This document shows positions 8,992 through 16,770 of a DNA stretch of 64,000 nucleotides, one piece after another. Every line of letters begins with the position of its first letter. The first letter of the stretch is position 1. The notes under the pieces were generated by a model, which saw only the letters and a list, made by a program, of their open reading frames with translations, made no database searches and was not told where the DNA came from. The DNA comes from JAYRSJ01 sp041920215. GTDB taxonomy: Bacteria > Pseudomonadota > Gammaproteobacteria > Burkholderiales > Burkholderiaceae_C. Made by a program: the position numbers and the translations under genes. The DNA is taken from assembly GCA_041920215.1 (NCBI GenBank), contig JAYRSJ010000018.1:23518-87517 (forward strand). Direction: 5' to 3'.

Positions 8992-10524
8992 ATGAGCGCC
9001 AACGCCTACCCTGCCTCTGCCTCCGCCCCCTTTTTCGCCCCGCTGGCCTTTGACCAGGCCGAGGCAGCCCTGGCCCAGGTGCAGGCGGTCTATGCCGCCG
9101 GCGTCCAGCATCTGCGCCAGGCCCTGCAGCGCTTCGTGGCCGGCGAAGACCTGGGCTCGGTGCGGGCCTGCTATCCCTTTGTGCGCCTGCGCACCAGCAC
9201 GGTGGCGCGCCATGTGTCCAGCCAGGCCTATGGCTTCGTGGCCGGCCCCGGCGTTTACGAAACCACGCTGACCCGGCCTGATCTGTATGCCGACTACTAT
9301 CTGGAGCAGTTCCGGCTGCTGCTGCGCAACCATGGGGTGAGCCTGGAGGTCGGTACCAGCCACCAGCCGATACCGCTGCACTTCTCGCTGGCCGAGCACG
9401 AGCATGTGGAGGGCCATCTGAGCGCCGAGCGCCGCCTGCTGCTGCGCGACTGCTTCGATCTGCCCGATCTGGCCGCGATGGACGACGGCATTGCCAACGG
9501 CACGCACGAGCCGCCCCCTGGCGCGCCCCTGCCGCTGGCGCTGTTCACCGCGCCGCGGGTCGATTACTCGCTGCACCGGCTGCGTCACTACAGCGGCAGC
9601 TCGCCCGAGCATTTCCAGAACTTCGTGCTCTTCACCAACTACCAGTTCTATATCGACGAGTTCCAGCGCCTCGGCCGCGAGCTGATGGCGCGTGCGCCCG
9701 ACCCGGCCCGGCCCAGCGAGCATGACGACTGCATCGCCTTCGTCGAGCCCGGCAATGTGCTGACGCGCCGGGTGGGCTGCGCGGCCGAAGCGACGGATGC
9801 GCTCGGGGCGGCGCCGCCGCGCCTGCCGCAGATGCCGGCCTACCACCTGCTGCGGCGCGACCGCAGCGGCATCACGCTGATCAATATCGGCGTCGGCCCC
9901 TCCAACGCCAAGACCATGAGCGACCATGTGGCGGTGCTGCGCCCGCATGCCTGGCTGATGCTGGGCCACTGCGCCGGCCTGCGCAACAGCCAGGCGCTCG
10001 GCGACTATGTGCTGGCCCATGGCTATGTGCGTGAGGACCATGTGCTGGACGAGGAGCTGCCGCTGTGGGTGCCGATACCGCCGCTGGCCGAGGTGCAGCA
10101 GGCCCTGGAGGCGGCCGTGGCCGAGGTGACAGGTCTTGCCGGCCCGGCGCTCAAGCAGATCATGCGCACCGGCACCGTGGCCTCCACCGACAACCGCAAC
10201 TGGGAGCTGCTGCCCAACAGCCAGCAGGGCGGCGCCGAGCGCCGTTTCAGCCAGAGCCGCGCGGTGGCCCTGGACATGGAAAGCGCCACGCTGGCGGCCA
10301 ACGGCTTCCGCTTCCGCGTGCCCTATGGCACCTTGCTGTGCGTGTCGGACAAGCCGCTGCACGGCGAGATCAAGCTGCCCGGCATGGCCGACCAGTTCTA
10401 CCGCCAGCGCGTCGACCAGCATCTGCGCATAGGGCTGCGTGCGGTCGAGCGCCTGCGCCAGCAATCGCTGGACCGCCTGCACAGCCGCAAGCTGCGCAGC
10501 TTTGCCGAAGTCGCTTTCCAGTAA
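8992..10524 (+). CDS. amn: AMP nucleosidase
   Basis: A 510-residue protein close to the roughly 480-residue length of Escherichia coli Amn. The N-terminal regulatory domain is recognisable by SVRACYPFVRLRTSTVARHVSSQAYGFV and VYETTLTRPDLYADYYLEQF; the C-terminal catalytic part has the nucleoside-phosphorylase fold, with INIGVGPSNAKTMSDHVAVLRP and AVALDMESATLAANGFRFRVPY. The enzyme hydrolyses AMP to adenine and ribose 5-phosphate in the cytoplasm and so adjusts adenylate pools. The ATG at 8992 is used because upstream codons read into the promoter region. The cyclase at 10554 follows after 29 bases and may be cotranscribed. Confidence 0.93.
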   Translation: MSANAYPASASAPFFAPLAFDQAEAALAQVQAVYAAGVQHLRQALQRFVAGEDLGSVRACYPFVRLRTSTVARHVSSQAYGFVAGPGVYETTLTRPDLYADYYLEQFRLLLRNHGVSLEVGTSHQPIPLHFSLAEHEHVEGHLSAERRLLLRDCFDLPDLAAMDDGIANGTHEPPPGAPLPLALFTAPRVDYSLHRLRHYSGSSPEHFQNFVLFTNYQFYIDEFQRLGRELMARAPDPARPSEHDDCIAFVEPGNVLTRRVGCAAEATDALGAAPPRLPQMPAYHLLRRDRSGITLINIGVGPSNAKTMSDHVAVLRPHAWLMLGHCAGLRNSQALGDYVLAHGYVREDHVLDEELPLWVPIPPLAEVQQALEAAVAEVTGLAGPALKQIMRTGTVASTDNRNWELLPNSQQGGAERRFSQSRAVALDMESATLAANGFRFRVPYGTLLCVSDKPLHGEIKLPGMADQFYRQRVDQHLRIGLRAVERLRQQSLDRLHSRKLRSFAEVAFQ

Positions 10525-10553
10525 GTGGCGAATGCCGCCACAATCGCCAGGCC

Positions 10554-11738
10554 ATGCAATTCGACATCGCCACCCTGTTCAGCCTGCTGGTGATCCAGGC
10601 CCTGGCCCTGGCGCTGGTGATGCCGGCCCTGATGGGGTGGCGAGACCTGACCCCCGGTGCCCGCGACGCGCAGATCGCCTTCGGCCTGCAGGGCGCCGGC
10701 TGGCTGCTGCTGATGCTGGCGCCGCCGGGCGGCAACCGCTGGCTGGGCGGCCTGGCGATGGCCCTGATCAGCGCCAGCCTCAGCCTGCTGTGGCTGGCGC
10801 TGCAGCACTGGCTGGGGCCGCGCCGCGGCCGCCGCCTGATGCTGGCCCTGCCGGCGCTGGCGGCCCTGCTCTATCTGCTGCTGTTTGACAGCTATGCCCG
10901 CCGCGTGGGCAGCACCAATGCGCTGTTCGCCCTGCAGCTGGGCCTGCTGTGCCTCGCGCTGGCGCTGCCGGTGAAGGCGCACGACAAGGCGCTGGAGCCC
11001 GAGCAACTGCGCGCCAGCTGGCGCTGGCGCGGCCTGCTGCTGGCCTGCCTGGGTCTGCTGGGCCTGCTGACCGCCGCGCGTGCCGGCCTGGCCTGGTTCG
11101 ACACCGCCGCCTATCCCAGCCTGACGGCGGCGCACCCGGTCAACGCGCTAGCGGCGGTGGCCAGCAATGTGGCGGTGCTGCTGAGCCTGGCGGCCATCAT
11201 GGCGGCCTGGCGCGGCGAGGCCGAGAACGCCTTCCAGCGCCTGGCCCAGAGCGATCTGCTGACCGGCCTGTGCAACCGCCGCGCCTTCGTGCAGCGCGCG
11301 GTGGACATGCTGTCGATGGCGCGCCGCTACCAGGAGCCGCTGGCGCTGATGATGCTGGACATCGACGGCTTCAAGGCCATCAACGAGGAGCATGGCCATG
11401 AGGCCGGCGACAAGGCGCTGAAGCTCTTTGCCGCCTGCCTGCGCGAGCAGCAGCGCCTGGGCGATCTGGTGGCCCGCGTGGGCGGCGAGGAGTTCGTCGT
11501 GCTGATGGCCCGGGCCGATGGCCAGGGCCCGGCCGCGATGGACAAGCGCATGCGCGGCGCGCTGGCCGAGCGCGCGCCCCGCGAGCTGGGCTTTGCGCTG
11601 GACTTCAGCGCCGGCTGGGCCCGGCTGCGCCATGGCGACCGCAATGTCGAGGACCTGCAGAAGCGGGCCGAGGCCGCGCTCTACGAGGCCAAGAAGGCCG
11701 GTCGGGGCCGCCTGCTGGCCGAGCCCGGGCTGGAGTGA
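10554..11738 (+). CDS. Membrane-bound diguanylate cyclase (GGDEF), first of a tandem pair
   Basis: A 394-residue protein with about six hydrophobic helices over residues 1-215 and a C-terminal GGDEF domain. The active motif is RVGGEEFVVLMARADG, and RLGD five residues upstream is an RxxD inhibitory site. LMMLDIDGFKAINEEHGHEAGD is the conserved metal and GTP-binding segment. It should synthesise cyclic di-GMP at the inner membrane. The next gene has the same layout and a similar membrane half (both carry an ARAGL...YP pattern near the last helices), which points to tandem duplication. The frame is open upstream inside amn, but the ATG at 10554 follows the amn stop and begins the first helix. 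Confidence 0.9.
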   Translation: MQFDIATLFSLLVIQALALALVMPALMGWRDLTPGARDAQIAFGLQGAGWLLLMLAPPGGNRWLGGLAMALISASLSLLWLALQHWLGPRRGRRLMLALPALAALLYLLLFDSYARRVGSTNALFALQLGLLCLALALPVKAHDKALEPEQLRASWRWRGLLLACLGLLGLLTAARAGLAWFDTAAYPSLTAAHPVNALAAVASNVAVLLSLAAIMAAWRGEAENAFQRLAQSDLLTGLCNRRAFVQRAVDMLSMARRYQEPLALMMLDIDGFKAINEEHGHEAGDKALKLFAACLREQQRLGDLVARVGGEEFVVLMARADGQGPAAMDKRMRGALAERAPRELGFALDFSAGWARLRHGDRNVEDLQKRAEAALYEAKKAGRGRLLAEPGLE

Positions 11739-11744
11739 CGGCCG

Positions 11745-12884
11745 GTGACGCTGGACGTCACCACCCTGCTGGCCGCGGTGCTGGTCAATGCACTGCTGAT
11801 GAGCCTGGCCCTGAGCGTTGCGGTGGGCCTGCGCAGCCGCAGCGGGCTGCGCGACTTCAACCTCAGCCTGCTCGCACAGGCCGCCGGCTGGGCCCTGCTG
11901 ATCGCGGCCGGCCTCTGGCCCCGCCACGCGATCTGGTCGGCCACGCTGGGTGTCACGCTGCTAAGCCTGTCGATCAGCGCCATGCGCATGGCCATTGCCC
12001 GCTTCCTGGCGCAGGCGGTGCCGGTCTGGCAGCTGCTGGCGCCGCCGCTGCTGCTGGGGCCGCTGCATGCGCTGGTCTATGGCCACACGGTGGCCGCGGT
12101 GGCGCTAACCAATGCCTTGATCGCCGTGCAGGTGGCGCATTGCGCGGGGCTGCTGTTGCTGGGCTCGCCGCCGATGCGGCGCTGGCGCTGGCTGGTCGGG
12201 CTGTCGGCGCTGGCCAATGCCCTGCTGATGCTGGCGCGGGCGGGCCTGATCGTCTTCGCCACCGAGCGCTATCCGCGCTTCAATGATCCGCACTGGCTCA
12301 ATATCGGCCACCTGCTGCTGCTCAATGCCAGCCTGGTGCTCGGCACGATAGGTTTCTTGCTGGCCCACCGCGACGAGGCCGAGCAGGCGCTCAAGCGCCT
12401 GGCCTCCACCGACAGCCTGACCGGCCTGCACAACCGGCGTGTCTGGCTGGAGCGGAGCGAGCGCAGCCGCCAGAGCGCCGATCCGGCGCGGCCCGATATG
12501 CTGATGCTGTTCGACCTCGATCACTTCAAGCAGATCAACGACCAGCGCGGCCATCCGGTCGGCGATCAGGTGCTGGCCCTGGTGGGCGAGGTGCTGCGCG
12601 ACAGCATCCGCGAGGGCGATGTGGCGGGTCGCTACGGCGGCGAGGAGTTCTGCCTGCTGCTGCGCCGCTGCGGCGAGCCCCAGTTCCGGGCCTTCGACGA
12701 ACGGCTGCACCAGCTGTTGGCCCAGCGCAGCGCGGCCGAGCTCGGCTTCGCGGTGCAGTTCAGCGCCGGCGCGGTCGCATTGCCGCCCGGGCTGAGCCTG
12801 GCGGACGCGATGGCCCGGGCCGATCAGGCCCTGTACCGGGCCAAGTCGCAGGGGCGCGACCGCACCTGCCTGCTGCCGGGCTGA
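11745..12884 (+). CDS. Membrane-bound diguanylate cyclase (GGDEF), second of a tandem pair
   Basis: A 379-residue paralogue of the preceding gene, starting with GTG at 11745, 6 bases after its stop. About six hydrophobic helices are followed by a GGDEF domain with RYGGEEFCLLLRRCG and an REGD (RxxD) inhibitory site at the correct five-residue spacing. LMLFDLDHFKQINDQRGHPVGD is the substrate and metal segment. It is predicted to be an active, feedback-inhibited diguanylate cyclase in the inner membrane. The short spacing implies cotranscription with the first copy, and the two could sense related signals through their membrane halves. Confidence 0.9.
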   Translation: MTLDVTTLLAAVLVNALLMSLALSVAVGLRSRSGLRDFNLSLLAQAAGWALLIAAGLWPRHAIWSATLGVTLLSLSISAMRMAIARFLAQAVPVWQLLAPPLLLGPLHALVYGHTVAAVALTNALIAVQVAHCAGLLLLGSPPMRRWRWLVGLSALANALLMLARAGLIVFATERYPRFNDPHWLNIGHLLLLNASLVLGTIGFLLAHRDEAEQALKRLASTDSLTGLHNRRVWLERSERSRQSADPARPDMLMLFDLDHFKQINDQRGHPVGDQVLALVGEVLRDSIREGDVAGRYGGEEFCLLLRRCGEPQFRAFDERLHQLLAQRSAAELGFAVQFSAGAVALPPGLSLADAMARADQALYRAKSQGRDRTCLLPG

Positions 12885-12982
12885 TGGCTGGCACGCGTTT
12901 TGCCTAGGGTTAACCAGGCCCTGCCCAGCCCTACCCGGGGTGGCGCAGGTTTCCCGCAAGACCCGCGTGAAAGCCCGCAGCC

Positions 12983-13702
12983 ATGTTCTTCCGTAGCAGC
13001 AACAAGCACAGCAGCCACTCACCGTCCTCCGCGAAAGCCGCGCCGCCTACCGAGGCCGCCGGCTTCCAGCCCCAGCTCTACCAGCGCCATGCCTTCACCG
13101 GCCCGGCCGCGCCCAGCCCGCTGGGCCTGGTGAGCAGCCAGGCGCCGCAGGCCGCGCCCGCGGTGAAGGTGCAAAGCCTCTGCTCGCGCGATCTGCAGTG
13201 GCTGCCGGCGCTGTGCGAGCTGCTCACCGATACCGTGCACCACGGCGCCAGCCTGGGCTTTCTGGCACCGATGTCGCGCTATGCGGCGCTGGACTACTGG
13301 CATGGCGTGTTCGCCAAGCTGGGTCAGCACCACAGCCTGTGGATCGCGCATGACGAGGGCGCGACCGAGGGCCGGCCGGGGCAGCTGCAGGGCGTGGCCC
13401 AGCTCTCGCTATGCCCGCTGCTGAATGCCCGCCACCGCGGCGAGCTGCAGGGCCTGATGGTGCACAGCCGCGCGCGCGGCCGCGGCATCGCCAGCCAGCT
13501 GATGAGCCGCATCGAATGCGCGGCACTGAGTCAGGGCCGCCATCTGCTGGTGCTGGACACGCCGGCCGGGTCGCAGGCCGAGGCCGTCTATGCCCATCTG
13601 GGTTGGCAGCGGGTTGGCGAGATCCCCGAGTACGACAGCTGCGCCGAGGGCCGGCTGCACAGCACGGCGCGCTACTACAAGCGCCTGCGCATGCCGGACT
13701 GA
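12983..13702 (+). CDS. GNAT family N-acetyltransferase
   Basis: A 239-residue protein. The first 60 residues are Ser/Pro/Ala-rich and probably disordered; the rest is a GNAT fold with the acetyl-CoA pyrophosphate loop RARGRGIASQLMSRIE (the Q/RxxGxG/A motif), preceded by strand 4 (RGELQGLMVHS) and followed by LLVLDTPAGSQAEAVYAHLGWQRVGEIPEY, the usual C-terminal beta-bulge region. It transfers an acetyl group from acetyl-CoA to an unknown amine. It lies 11 bases before nasT, so the two may be cotranscribed, but nothing in the sequence links it to nitrate. Confidence 0.85.
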   Translation: MFFRSSNKHSSHSPSSAKAAPPTEAAGFQPQLYQRHAFTGPAAPSPLGLVSSQAPQAAPAVKVQSLCSRDLQWLPALCELLTDTVHHGASLGFLAPMSRYAALDYWHGVFAKLGQHHSLWIAHDEGATEGRPGQLQGVAQLSLCPLLNARHRGELQGLMVHSRARGRGIASQLMSRIECAALSQGRHLLVLDTPAGSQAEAVYAHLGWQRVGEIPEYDSCAEGRLHSTARYYKRLRMPD

Positions 13703-13713
13703 AGCCCGCCGCC

Positions 13714-14322
13714 ATGAGCGCCGCCGCTGCCCCCACGCCCGGATTGCGGGTGCTGCTGATCGACGATGGCGCGCACAGCGTCGAGCTGATCCGCGCCGAG
13801 CTGGTGCGCCTGGGCTGCGAGGTGCTGGGCGTGGTCGAGCAGGCCACGCTGATCCATGAGCTGGTGCTGAGCCTGCAGCCCGATGTGGTGATCGTGGACA
13901 GCGAATCGCCCACCCGCGACACCATGGAGATGTTGGCCACCGTCTCGGCCAAGGCGCCGCGGCCGGTGGTGGTGTTCGCCGAGGATGCCAGCGACGATCC
14001 TATGCGCCGGGCGCTGAAGGCCGGGGTCAGCGCCTATGTGGTGGACGGGCTGAGGCCCGAGCGCCTGGCGCCGGTGCTGCAGGTGGCGATCGCCCGTTTC
14101 GAGCAAGACCTGGCCCTGCGCCAGGAGCTGGGCCGGGCCCAGGCGCGTCTGAGTGAGCGCAAGGCCATCGAGCGCGCCAAGGGCATCCTGATGAGCGAGC
14201 TGGGCCTGGACGAGGACGCGGCCTACCAGCGCCTGCGCCGCCTCGCGATGGACCGCGGCCAGCCGCTGGCCGAGGTGGCCGAACGCATCATCGAGGCGCA
14301 GTTCCTGCTGCGCAAAAGCTAG
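13714..14322 (+). CDS. nasT: NasT-type ANTAR response regulator (nitrate antiterminator)
   Basis: A 202-residue RNA-binding regulator. A receiver domain (LLIDDGAHSVELI, then the putative acceptor D62 in VVIVDSESPTRD) is followed by a C-terminal ANTAR domain at about 142-198 with the signature ERKAIERAKGILMSELGLDEDAAYQRLRRLAM. NasT proteins bind leader RNA hairpins and prevent termination in front of nitrate assimilation operons; they are normally held inactive by the nitrate/nitrite receptor NasS. No NasS gene is adjacent here. The ATG at 13714 begins a normal receiver. A leader with two ANTAR-type hexaloops lies just downstream, in front of nrtA, and is the obvious target. Confidence 0.9.
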   Translation: MSAAAAPTPGLRVLLIDDGAHSVELIRAELVRLGCEVLGVVEQATLIHELVLSLQPDVVIVDSESPTRDTMEMLATVSAKAPRPVVVFAEDASDDPMRRALKAGVSAYVVDGLRPERLAPVLQVAIARFEQDLALRQELGRAQARLSERKAIERAKGILMSELGLDEDAAYQRLRRLAMDRGQPLAEVAERIIEAQFLLRKS

Positions 14323-14350
14323 GCGAGGCCTGAGCCAAGGCCGCGCAGGG

Positions 14351-14367
14351 TGCACCGATTTGGCCCG
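14351..14367 (+). promoter_or_regulatory. Possible NtrC half-palindrome upstream of nrtA
   Basis: The sequence TGCACCGATTTGGCCCG has a perfect left half (GCACC), five spacer bases, and a partial right half compared with the NtrC enhancer consensus GCACC-N5-GGTGC. It sits about 115 bases upstream of the predicted sigma-54 transcription start, the usual distance for an NtrC enhancer. The match is imperfect, so this is a suggestion only. Confidence 0.35.
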
Positions 14368-14439
14368 CCCGATCGCGGCTGCTGCCTGCCGGCGGTGCAT
14401 GCGCCGGCGGAGACCGTGGCCCAGGCCGGCGATTCAGGC

Positions 14440-14455
14440 TGGCACGCTTTGTGCA
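14440..14455 (+). promoter_or_regulatory. Sigma-54 promoter of nrtABD
   Basis: TGGCACGCTTTGTGCA differs from the sigma-54 consensus TGGCACG-N4-TTGCA at one base and keeps the essential GG and GC doublets 10 bases apart (14441-14442 and 14453-14454). The predicted start is about 14466, one base before the first leader hairpin. Sigma-54 control fits nitrogen-limitation control of nitrate uptake by NtrC. Confidence 0.75.
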
Positions 14456-14466
14456 AAGTTTTGATC

Positions 14467-14580
14467 GAGTCCCGCAACGGCGTGGGGCTCAGCTCGCAAG
14501 GTTTCAGGACAAAGGCGTCCGATCCCGCTGCAGGCCCGCAGGGCCCGCAGCGCTGATCGCGACGCCTTTTTGTTTTTGTT
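14467..14580 (+). ncRNA. Nitrate leader RNA: dual ANTAR hexaloop element with terminator
   Basis: Hairpin P1 spans 14467-14490: GAGTCCC pairs with GGGGCTC, extended by two inner pairs, leaving the hexaloop AACGGC. Hairpin P2 spans 14507-14520: GGAC pairs with GTCC around the hexaloop AAAGGC. Both loops have A at position 1 and G at position 4, the ANTAR recognition pattern. The terminator pairs AAAGGCGTC (14511-14519) with GACGCCTTT (14561-14569) and is followed by a T-rich tract to 14580. Its left arm uses the loop and 3' strand of P2, so P2 and the terminator exclude each other. An ANTAR protein (NasT or the ANTAR-PilJ protein) bound to P1/P2 should permit read-through into nrtA at 14598. 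Confidence 0.85.
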
Positions 14581-14597
14581 TCTTCCCGGAGGGTTTC

Positions 14598-15854
14598 ATG
14601 CATCAACAGCAGGACGTGAAGGTCAAGGAGGGTCTGATGAGCGAGGACAGGCGCAAGCTTCTGGTCGGCGGCGCGGCGGCCGCGGTGTCGGGTCTTGCCC
14701 CCGGCGCCTGGGCGGCCGGCTCCGACAAGCCCGAGAAGGAGGAGGTGCGCATCGGCTTCATCCCGCTGACCGATTGCGCCTCCATCGTGATGGCCTCGGT
14801 GCTGGGCTTCGACAGGAAGTACGGTGTTCGGATCATCCCGACCAAGGAAGCCTCCTGGGCCGGCGTGCGCGACAAGCTGGTCAACGGCGAGCTGGACATG
14901 GCGCATGTGCTCTACGGCCTGATCTACGGCGTGCATCTGGGTGTCAGCGGCCCGAAGAAGGACATGGCCGTGCTGATGACGCTGAACAACAACGGCCAGG
15001 CGATCACCTTGTCGAAGAAGCTGGCCGACAAGGGCGCGGTCGACGGCGCCAGCCTGGCCGCGCTGATGGGCAAGGAAAAGCGCGAGTACACCTTCGCCCA
15101 GACCTTCCCGACCGGCACCCACGCGATGTGGCTCTACTACTGGCTGGCCAGCGTCGGCGTCAATCCGATGAAGGACGCCAAGGTCATCACCGTGCCGCCG
15201 CCGCAGATGGTGGCGAATATGCGGGTCGGCAATATGGACGGCTTCTGCGTCGGCGAGCCCTGGAACCACCGCGCCATCGTCGACAACATCGGCATCACCG
15301 CGGTCACCACCCAGGACGTCTGGAAGGACCATCCCGAGAAGGTGCTGGGCAGCACGGGCGACTTCGTCAAGAAGTACCCCAATACCGCGCGCGCCGTCAT
15401 CATGGCCGTGCTGGAGGCCGGGCGCTGGATAGACGCCAGCCTCAGCAACAAGCTGAAGATGGCCGAGACGATCGCCGAGAAGAGCTATGTCAACACCGGC
15501 GTCGACGCGATCAACCAGCGCATCCTGGGCCGCTACCAAAACGGCCTGGGCAAGACCTGGGACGACCCCAACCACATGAAGTTTTTCGCCGACGGCGCGG
15601 TGAACTTCCCCTACCTCTCCGACGGCATGTGGTTCCTGACCCAGCACAAGCGCTGGGGCCTGCTCAAGGAGCACCCGGACTATCTGGGCGTGGCCAAGCA
15701 GATCAACCAGGTGGAGCTCTACAAGCAGGCCGCTGGGGCGCTGAAGATCAATGTGCCCAAAGACGCTATGCGCAGCAGCAAGTTCATCGATGGCGTGGTC
15801 TGGGACGGCAAGGATCCGGCCAGGTACGCCGACGCCTTCAAGGTCAAGGCCTGA
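14598..15854 (+). CDS. nrtA: Nitrate ABC transporter substrate-binding protein (CmpA/NrtA family)
   Basis: A 418-residue periplasmic nitrate-binding protein. The N-terminus has a twin-arginine signal (EDRRKLLVGGAAAAVSGLAPGAWA), implying Tat export of the folded protein. The mature part matches NrtA/CmpA: VRIGFIPLTDCASIVMASVLGFDRKYG, GELDMAHVLYGLIYG, TFPTGTHAMWLYYWLASVG, and VGNMDGFCVGEPWNHRAI. Two starts have good ribosome-binding sites: ATG 14598 (GGAGGG) and ATG 14637 (AAGGAGGG), 13 codons apart; the second gives a shorter, more typical Tat signal. It is the first gene after the antitermination leader and forms an operon with nrtB and nrtD. Because it is exported, it is unlikely to be the cytoplasmic NasS partner of NasT. 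Confidence 0.92.
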   Translation: MHQQQDVKVKEGLMSEDRRKLLVGGAAAAVSGLAPGAWAAGSDKPEKEEVRIGFIPLTDCASIVMASVLGFDRKYGVRIIPTKEASWAGVRDKLVNGELDMAHVLYGLIYGVHLGVSGPKKDMAVLMTLNNNGQAITLSKKLADKGAVDGASLAALMGKEKREYTFAQTFPTGTHAMWLYYWLASVGVNPMKDAKVITVPPPQMVANMRVGNMDGFCVGEPWNHRAIVDNIGITAVTTQDVWKDHPEKVLGSTGDFVKKYPNTARAVIMAVLEAGRWIDASLSNKLKMAETIAEKSYVNTGVDAINQRILGRYQNGLGKTWDDPNHMKFFADGAVNFPYLSDGMWFLTQHKRWGLLKEHPDYLGVAKQINQVELYKQAAGALKINVPKDAMRSSKFIDGVVWDGKDPARYADAFKVKA

Positions 15855-15875
15855 GTGCCGCAGCAGGAGCCCAGC

Positions 15876-16766
15876 ATGGTCAGTGCAGTTTTTCATTCTC
15901 CCCGTGAGGCGCTGGACGCCGCCAAGGAAGCCGTCGCGCCGGTAACGGTCAAAGTACCGGCCCCGGCGGCGCGGCCACCAGAGGCGTCGCGCATCGACTG
16001 GCGCGGCGTCTGGCTGAGCGTGCTGCCGCCGGTGATCGGCATGGCGCTGCTGATCGGCATCTGGGCGCTGCTGACGCAAAACGGCGGTAGCTTCCCGACG
16101 CCGCTGCAGACTTGGGAGGCGGCGGTCAAGCTGTTCGCCGACCCCTTCTACAGCAAGGGGCCGAACGATCAGGGCATCGGCTGGAACATCCTCTACTCGC
16201 TGCAGCGGGTCGGTCTGGGCTTCGGTCTGGCGGCCCTGGTGGGCATACCGCTGGGCTTCATCATCGGCCGCTTCGAATTTGCCAGCCGCATGGTCTCGCC
16301 GCTGATCAGTCTGCTCAAGCCGGTCTCGCCGCTGGCCTGGTTGCCGATCGGCCTCTTGGTATTCAAGAGCGCCGACCCGGCGGCGATCTGGACCATCTTC
16401 ATCTGCTCGATCTGGCCGATGGTGGTCAATACCGCCGTGGGCGTGCAGCGGGTGCCCGAGGATTATCTGAACGTCGCGCGGGTGCTCAAGCTCAGCGAGT
16501 GGAAGATCATCAGCAAGATCCTCTTCCCCGCCGTGCTGCCCTACCTGCTCACCGGCGTGCGCCTCTCGGTCGGCACGGCCTGGCTGGTGATCGTCGCGGC
16601 CGAGATGCTGACCGGCGGTGTCGGCATCGGCTTCTGGGTCTGGGACGAATGGAACAACCTCAATGTGCAGCACATCATCGTCGCGATCTTCGTGATCGGC
16701 ATCGTCGGCCTGGCCCTGGAATGGCTGCTGATGGCGGTGGCCAAGCGCTTCTCCTACGAGGATTGA
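15876..16766 (+). CDS. nrtB: Nitrate ABC transporter permease
   Basis: A 296-residue inner-membrane permease of the NrtB/SsuC type. After a cytoplasmic N-terminal stretch of about 45 residues come roughly six transmembrane helices (VLPPVIGMALLIGIWALL; LGFGLAALVGIPLGFIIG; AAIWTIFICSIWPMVVNT and later segments). The EAA loop that contacts the ATPase is recognisable as YLNVARVLKLSEWKIISKILFPAVLPYLLTG. The ATG at 15876 has an AGGAG site six bases upstream; a GTG at 15855 directly after the nrtA stop is less likely. It forms a nitrate importer with NrtA and NrtD. Confidence 0.92.
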   Translation: MVSAVFHSPREALDAAKEAVAPVTVKVPAPAARPPEASRIDWRGVWLSVLPPVIGMALLIGIWALLTQNGGSFPTPLQTWEAAVKLFADPFYSKGPNDQGIGWNILYSLQRVGLGFGLAALVGIPLGFIIGRFEFASRMVSPLISLLKPVSPLAWLPIGLLVFKSADPAAIWTIFICSIWPMVVNTAVGVQRVPEDYLNVARVLKLSEWKIISKILFPAVLPYLLTGVRLSVGTAWLVIVAAEMLTGGVGIGFWVWDEWNNLNVQHIIVAIFVIGIVGLALEWLLMAVAKRFSYED

Positions 16767-16770
16767 GATC

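Noticed and set aside
14598..15854. The nrtA product as the missing NasS
   Set aside because: The N-terminus has a clear twin-arginine signal and the gene is in an operon with permease and ATPase, so a periplasmic transport role is far more likely. A signal-less form from an internal start is not supported by any later ribosome-binding site I could see.
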